Part shown: in pieces, positions 60,403 to 64,000 of the stretch
Position numbering within the stretch: the first letter of the stretch is position 1
Layout: each line of letters starts with the position of its first letter
Program-made: the position numbers and the translations under genes
The notes under the pieces: model-generated
What the model was told of the DNA's origin: nothing
The model's input: the letters and a program-made list of their open reading frames with translations, nothing else
Database searches by the model: none
Source: Synechococcales cyanobacterium C42_A2020_086
Lineage (GTDB): Bacteria > Cyanobacteriota > Cyanobacteriia > Elainellales > Elainellaceae
Direction of reading: 5' to 3'
Length of the DNA stretch: 64,000 nucleotides
Assembly (NCBI GenBank): GCA_015272325.1
Contig: JACYLU010000008.1
Location: 186,001 to 250,000 of the forward strand

Positions 60403-60789
60403 CTAATCTGAGAAATCCCGGATCAGTTCGGAGATGGGCTGCTGATTTTTTGCATTTCTTGTTAAAACAGGACCACGATATTTACGGATCTGCGCAAATC
60501 GTTGCGAATTGTGGCTGGAGAAGCCGATATCCCCGATTTGAGCCGATGATGAAGATGAAAAGGCACGAGTTGCCTGGGCCAGCGTGGCTTCGAGGAGAGT
60601 AGCCCCAGACGAGGAAGCTGTGCTGCTCCCTGCCCCCAAAAATGCTTGATTGTTTGTCAACCGCAACGCTACCCAAAACGGGTCAAGAGACAGCTCAGGC
60701 TGCTGCGCTGTCAAATTGAGGTGAAGTGCGGATGCCGCTGTCGGGCATGTTGCTGAGAATGTTTGTTTGAGAGAGGAAGAACGAGCCAT
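60403..60789 (-). CDS. Possible hypothetical protein
   Basis: 128 codons beginning MARSSSLKQTFSATC, Ser/Ala/Thr-rich, ending in a charged tail (RKYRGPVLTRNAKNQQPISE). Codon choice looks coding, but no family is recognised. Its ATG shares the four bases CATG with the ATG of the plus-strand frame at 60788. Confidence 0.35.
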   Translation of the reverse strand: MARSSSLKQTFSATCPTAASALHLNLTAQQPELSLDPFWVALRLTNNQAFLGAGSSTASSSGATLLEATLAQATRAFSSSSSAQIGDIGFSSHNSQRFAQIRKYRGPVLTRNAKNQQPISELIRDFSD

Positions 60790-60961
60790 GTTGACTCGCC
60801 TACTACAGGCCACCCTAATCACCGCTGCCCTTCACCTGATTCTCGGCATCCAGCAACCGGTGACGAGTTCTTCCGTGGTGGTATTGCAACCGTACTCTCC
60901 TTCTGCCGACACACCGCTCGCCCAGTTGCTCTCCCAGATGAGGCGGCGACCAGCCTACTGA
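60788..60961 (+). CDS. Possible small exported protein
   Basis: 57 codons: MLTRLLQATLITAALHLILG looks like a signal or anchor, then a polar tail (LAQLLSQMRRRPAY). GAGAGGAAG precedes it. It is divergent from and overlaps the start of the minus-strand frame. Low certainty. Confidence 0.35.
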   Translation: MLTRLLQATLITAALHLILGIQQPVTSSSVVVLQPYSPSADTPLAQLLSQMRRRPAY

Positions 60962-61010
60962 TTCCATCTCCTCCTCCGCTTCACGGACTGAGGTTTCTCG
61001 AGGTCTGCCT

Positions 61011-62396
61011 TTACTGCATCATTTCTTGAATGCGGGCGTTGAAGAAATCTACCTTGTAGTTCAACTGTTGAGCAATTTGCAATCCCTGTTGGAAGGCTGC
61101 CAGCGCCTGCGAGCTTTCGCCACGTGTCGCGTGCAGTTGACCAATTTGGGCGTAGGTGTTCATCTGCCCATAGCTGTTGTAGGACTGCCGCTCCACATCT
61201 AGGAGTAGCTGATAGACAATGAGCGCATCATCGAGGCGGTTTAGCGACTGATACAGCGATGCCAGCCGTTGTAAGGCGTCACTAGCATAGGCCAACTGCT
61301 GCACCGAGCGAGCCACCGCGAATGCTTCTTGGTAGCTAGTTGCAGCTAGGTCAGGACGGTTCAACGCCACATAGTTATCGCCGATTGCCAGTTTCAGTGC
61401 TGGAATAGGAGCCAAGTTTTGCTGCTTTTGGTAGACCTCCACAAGCTGCTGCTGGGCAGCAATGGCAGGTTCAGGCTGATTACTGTCTTGATAGATAGCC
61501 GCCAGTTTTTGCAGCGCCACAATTTCCGTTGCGCTATCTCTGGCTGCCCGCGACAGAACCAACAGCCGCTCATAGGCGTTAGCCGCTTCAGTATAGTCAA
61601 ACCAGCCCAAGTGCAGTTCCGCCACCGTGGATAGCAACTGCTGCTGCCGAACCGTATCTTGCTGTTGCTGCGCCTGCACGAGCAGTTTTTCATATAGCGC
61701 GACTGCCCGATCCTTGGCTCGCACGGCTTGATAGGCTTGCGCTAGGCTCAGCAGCACATCGTAATTTGCAGCCGCTGAATTGACCGCAGCCTCACTAGCC
61801 GGTGTTGTCCCAGCCCCGGCGACGGGTTCGCCCGTCAGCTCTTGCTCAATCTGCTCCAGACGCAGGGTAATAAAGCGCAACTCTGAGGTTTGGCTCTGCC
61901 GCCAGGCTACCTCTCCCACGCGAGCCAGAGAGGCAATTTCAGCTTGCGGTCCCAAAAAACGCCGCAGTCGTAGCTCCCGGTTCCACAGTGCTAGTGCTCC
62001 CGGCAAATCGCCTGCTTCTAGTGCGGCCTGCCCTTGGCGCTGCAGTTCATCGAGAGCTGTTTGCAGCACCGCTCGCTCTTGCGGGTTGAGCGGTCGATCG
62101 AGCACCATAGTAGGCAGCAAGGGGTCCGGTTGCCTCAGCTCCAGCGGATTCACTAGCTCCCCATTGGTGGGTGGTTCCGGCGGCAATTCTGGAATGATCG
62201 GCACCCCGGCAGGCGGTTCAGCCGCAGGCTCGGCAGGCCGTTCGACGGGTGCAGAAGCGTCTTGGGCTAAACTAGGAGCCGCCAGGGTTCCCAATAGTAG
62301 CACCGCCAGCCCACTGGCACTCCAATGAGTCAGCCTGGAAGAGCGGCGGCACTGGAACGGCCGCATTGGCAGCAAGTGGAATCCTCGATTGAGCAT
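61011..62396 (-). CDS. Secreted TPR-repeat protein
   Basis: 461 residues. The signal peptide (SASGLAVLLLGTLAAPSLAQ) follows a basic start; Met11 at 62366 is an alternative start with a more usual signal length. A Pro/Glu-rich segment is followed by a conserved region (LNPQERAVLQTALDELQRQG, ALWNRELRLRRFLGPQAEIA) and about seven TPRs (DYTEAANAYERLLVLSRAAR, DDALIVYQLLLDVERQSY). Probably a periplasmic scaffold. Resembles cyanobacterial TPR proteins with no assigned function. Confidence 0.8.
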   Translation of the reverse strand: MLNRGFHLLPMRPFQCRRSSRLTHWSASGLAVLLLGTLAAPSLAQDASAPVERPAEPAAEPPAGVPIIPELPPEPPTNGELVNPLELRQPDPLLPTMVLDRPLNPQERAVLQTALDELQRQGQAALEAGDLPGALALWNRELRLRRFLGPQAEIASLARVGEVAWRQSQTSELRFITLRLEQIEQELTGEPVAGAGTTPASEAAVNSAAANYDVLLSLAQAYQAVRAKDRAVALYEKLLVQAQQQQDTVRQQQLLSTVAELHLGWFDYTEAANAYERLLVLSRAARDSATEIVALQKLAAIYQDSNQPEPAIAAQQQLVEVYQKQQNLAPIPALKLAIGDNYVALNRPDLAATSYQEAFAVARSVQQLAYASDALQRLASLYQSLNRLDDALIVYQLLLDVERQSYNSYGQMNTYAQIGQLHATRGESSQALAAFQQGLQIAQQLNYKVDFFNARIQEMMQ

Positions 62397-62884
62397 AGGT
62401 ATTGGGACGATACTCGCGACGTAAAGAGACGAATCAGAAGAAAAACCAATATAGAGAAAAAAACAGGCTTACCTAACAGTCTTATACCAACTTGGCATCG
62501 AGCGGCACAGATGAACCGCGTCGGATGAACTGCATCTGCTGATGTAGGTTAGTCGCACTCCCACTTTCAGTTATGATTCAAGTGCTCAAAAAATTGCTCC
62601 CGGATTTCGCCGCGCTGAGATCGATCTGTCAAAATGTGGGGAGAACAAGTTCTGTTCGTGATCAGACCATCTGAAGAGCAGCCTTACCAAAGGTGAATCG
62701 CTCGATGTGAATTGTCAAGGAAGCAGGCGGATAGACCCAGTTGAGCAACTCAACCGCTGGGACCAAGGTCTGGTCTCTGAAGCAGGCTGCGTTCTCCTTA
62801 TCCCATGACTATCCAGTTCGTATGGGATAATGAATTTCATTTTGGTCCTAAAGGTTCGATATTACCAGTGAGGGTGAACACAGC
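62397..62884. other. Divergent intergenic region, nothing identified
   Basis: About 490 bp between the TPR gene and purD. It should hold both promoters. No purine riboswitch, PurR box or RNA gene was recognised. Confidence 0.4.
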
Positions 62885-64000
62885 GTGAAAGTCATGGTGG
62901 TTGGCAGCGGTGGGCGAGAACACGCGCTTGCTTGGAAGTTGCTGCAATCAACACGGGTGCAAGAAGTCGTCTGTATTCCTGGCAATGGTGGTACAGCTCA
63001 GCTAGAGCGCTGTCGTAATCTGGCACTGGGAATGAACGACTTTGAGGGCATTGGACGGTTTGCCCTGGTGAATAATATTGCGCTGATCGTCGTTGGACCA
63101 GAGGCCCCTTTAGCTGCTGGCATCGCCGACTATCTTCAGGCTCAAGGGCTGACGGTGTTTGGGCCAACGCAGGCTGGGGCGCAAATCGAAGCCAGTAAAG
63201 CCTGGGCTAAGGCGTTGATGACCGATGCCAAGATCCCGACTGCGGCGGCGGCCATATTCACGGATGCAGACACCGCCATTGACTATGTGAAGGCACAGGG
63301 TGCCCCAATTGTGATCAAAGCAGACGGGCTAGCCGCCGGTAAAGGGGTCACCGTTGCCACCACCCTAGAACAGGCAATCTCAGCAGTTGAGGCAGCCTTT
63401 GGGGGGCAGTTTGGGGCAGCCGGGCAGCGGGTTCTGATTGAGGAGTGCCTCACCGGGCAAGAAGTCTCGGTGCTGGCGGTCACTGATGGTCTGACGATTC
63501 GACCACTGCTGCCCGCGCAAGACCACAAGCGGATTGGGGAGGGCGATACCGGAGCCAACACTGGCGGTATGGGAGCCTATGCGCCGGCCCCTCTGGCTAC
63601 TCCTGCCCTCATGGAACGCATCCAGCAAGAAATTTTGGAACCGACCCTTGCCGCACTCCGACAGCGACAGATTGACTACCGAGGGGTGCTCTACGCAGGA
63701 CTGATGATCACACCTGCCGGTGACCCCAAGGTGATCGAGTTCAATTGCCGCTTCGGTGATCCTGAAACCCAGGTGGTGCTGCCTCTGCTCGAAACTCCTC
63801 TCGAAACCGTGCTGCTAGCCTGTGCCCAACAGCGCCTTGCTGAATTGCCACCCCTCAACTGGACTGCCGGTTTTGCTAGCTGCGTTGTCATCGCCGCTGA
63901 AGGCTATCCTGACTCCTACCAGAAAGGCTACGAAATCAGCGGTTTGCCGCAAGCTACTGCCACAGGCGCTCTCGTCTTTCATGCCGGCACCAAACTGAAG
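62885..64000 (+). CDS. purD: Phosphoribosylamine-glycine ligase (5' part)
   Basis: The first 372 codons of an enzyme usually about 430 residues long; the frame runs past the window edge. GTG start, then VMVVGSGGREHALAWKLL, IPGNGGTAQ, GPEAPLAAGIADYLQAQG, the ATP-grasp region PIVIKADGLAAGKGVTVA, DHKRIGEGDTGANTGGMGAY and VIEFNCRFGDPETQ. It joins glycine to phosphoribosylamine, the second purine step. Confidence 0.94.
   Translation, partial: MKVMVVGSGGREHALAWKLLQSTRVQEVVCIPGNGGTAQLERCRNLALGMNDFEGIGRFALVNNIALIVVGPEAPLAAGIADYLQAQGLTVFGPTQAGAQIEASKAWAKALMTDAKIPTAAAAIFTDADTAIDYVKAQGAPIVIKADGLAAGKGVTVATTLEQAISAVEAAFGGQFGAAGQRVLIEECLTGQEVSVLAVTDGLTIRPLLPAQDHKRIGEGDTGANTGGMGAYAPAPLATPALMERIQQEILEPTLAALRQRQIDYRGVLYAGLMITPAGDPKVIEFNCRFGDPETQVVLPLLETPLETVLLACAQQRLAELPPLNWTAGFASCVVIAAEGYPDSYQKGYEISGLPQATATGALVFHAGTKLK

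Overview
The window is a cyanobacterial chromosome segment. Markers seen directly include a CcmP-type carboxysome shell gene, an NblB-like HEAT protein, a CURT1/CAAD thylakoid protein, a D1 (psbA) paralogue, a GroESL operon with both a CIRCE and a K-box, and several HIP1 octamers (GCGATCGC, for example at 7.1, 23.0, 29.8, 30.1, 35.0, 37.5 and 38.0 kb). The D1 paralogue is a 'rogue' form, a type known mainly from diazotrophic cyanobacteria. Genus cannot be fixed from this window.

Layout. 0-9 kb: a PD-(D/E)XK nuclease-like gene, an integrase remnant, a GvpV-like coiled-coil gene, ccmP, a pentapeptide protein, an SLH lipoprotein, a CBS-pair protein, an NblB-like protein and a PEP-CTERM protein. 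9-19 kb: a very large TPR-OGT-TIGR03032 fusion, then folC, gyrB and miaA. 20-24 kb: arsR and, behind a separate ArsR-type operator, a PstS-like lipoprotein, Acr3 arsenite pump, three-cysteine arsenate reductase and a small phosphatase. 24.6-27 kb: groES-groEL; their repressor gene hrcA lies at 58.5 kb. 27-29 kb: a CrtI/RetSat-like FAD oxidoreductase.

29.5-44.6 kb is the most unusual part. A type III-like CRISPR locus (CARF-HEPN gene, cas6, RT-cas1, cas2, leader, array) appears to have been duplicated and then decayed reciprocally. The left copy keeps the CARF-HEPN gene, but its cas6 to cas2 section is reduced to a scar of about 160 bp before an intact leader and a 49-repeat array. The right copy keeps cas6, an N-terminally truncated RT-Cas1, cas2, the same leader and a 51-repeat array, but only the last 159 bp of its CARF gene survive. 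A rogue psbA lacking most water-oxidation ligands sits between the two. No Cas10 or other interference subunit is in the window, so the crRNAs must work with an effector encoded elsewhere, or with none.

44.6-64 kb: a decayed toxin-antitoxin pair, a strong Pho-box-like element, purC, then an outer-membrane and lipid A block (bamA-lpxC-fabZ-lpxA-lpxB), curT, ispF, a histidine phosphatase, an FTR1 iron permease, hrcA, a rhodanese, a secreted TPR protein and the start of purD. Short perfect tandem duplications of 9-24 bp recur in at least a dozen intergenic or gene-edge sites and look like a genome habit.

Coordinates, motifs and repeats were read by eye. Family names rest on recognition of conserved motifs without database searches.
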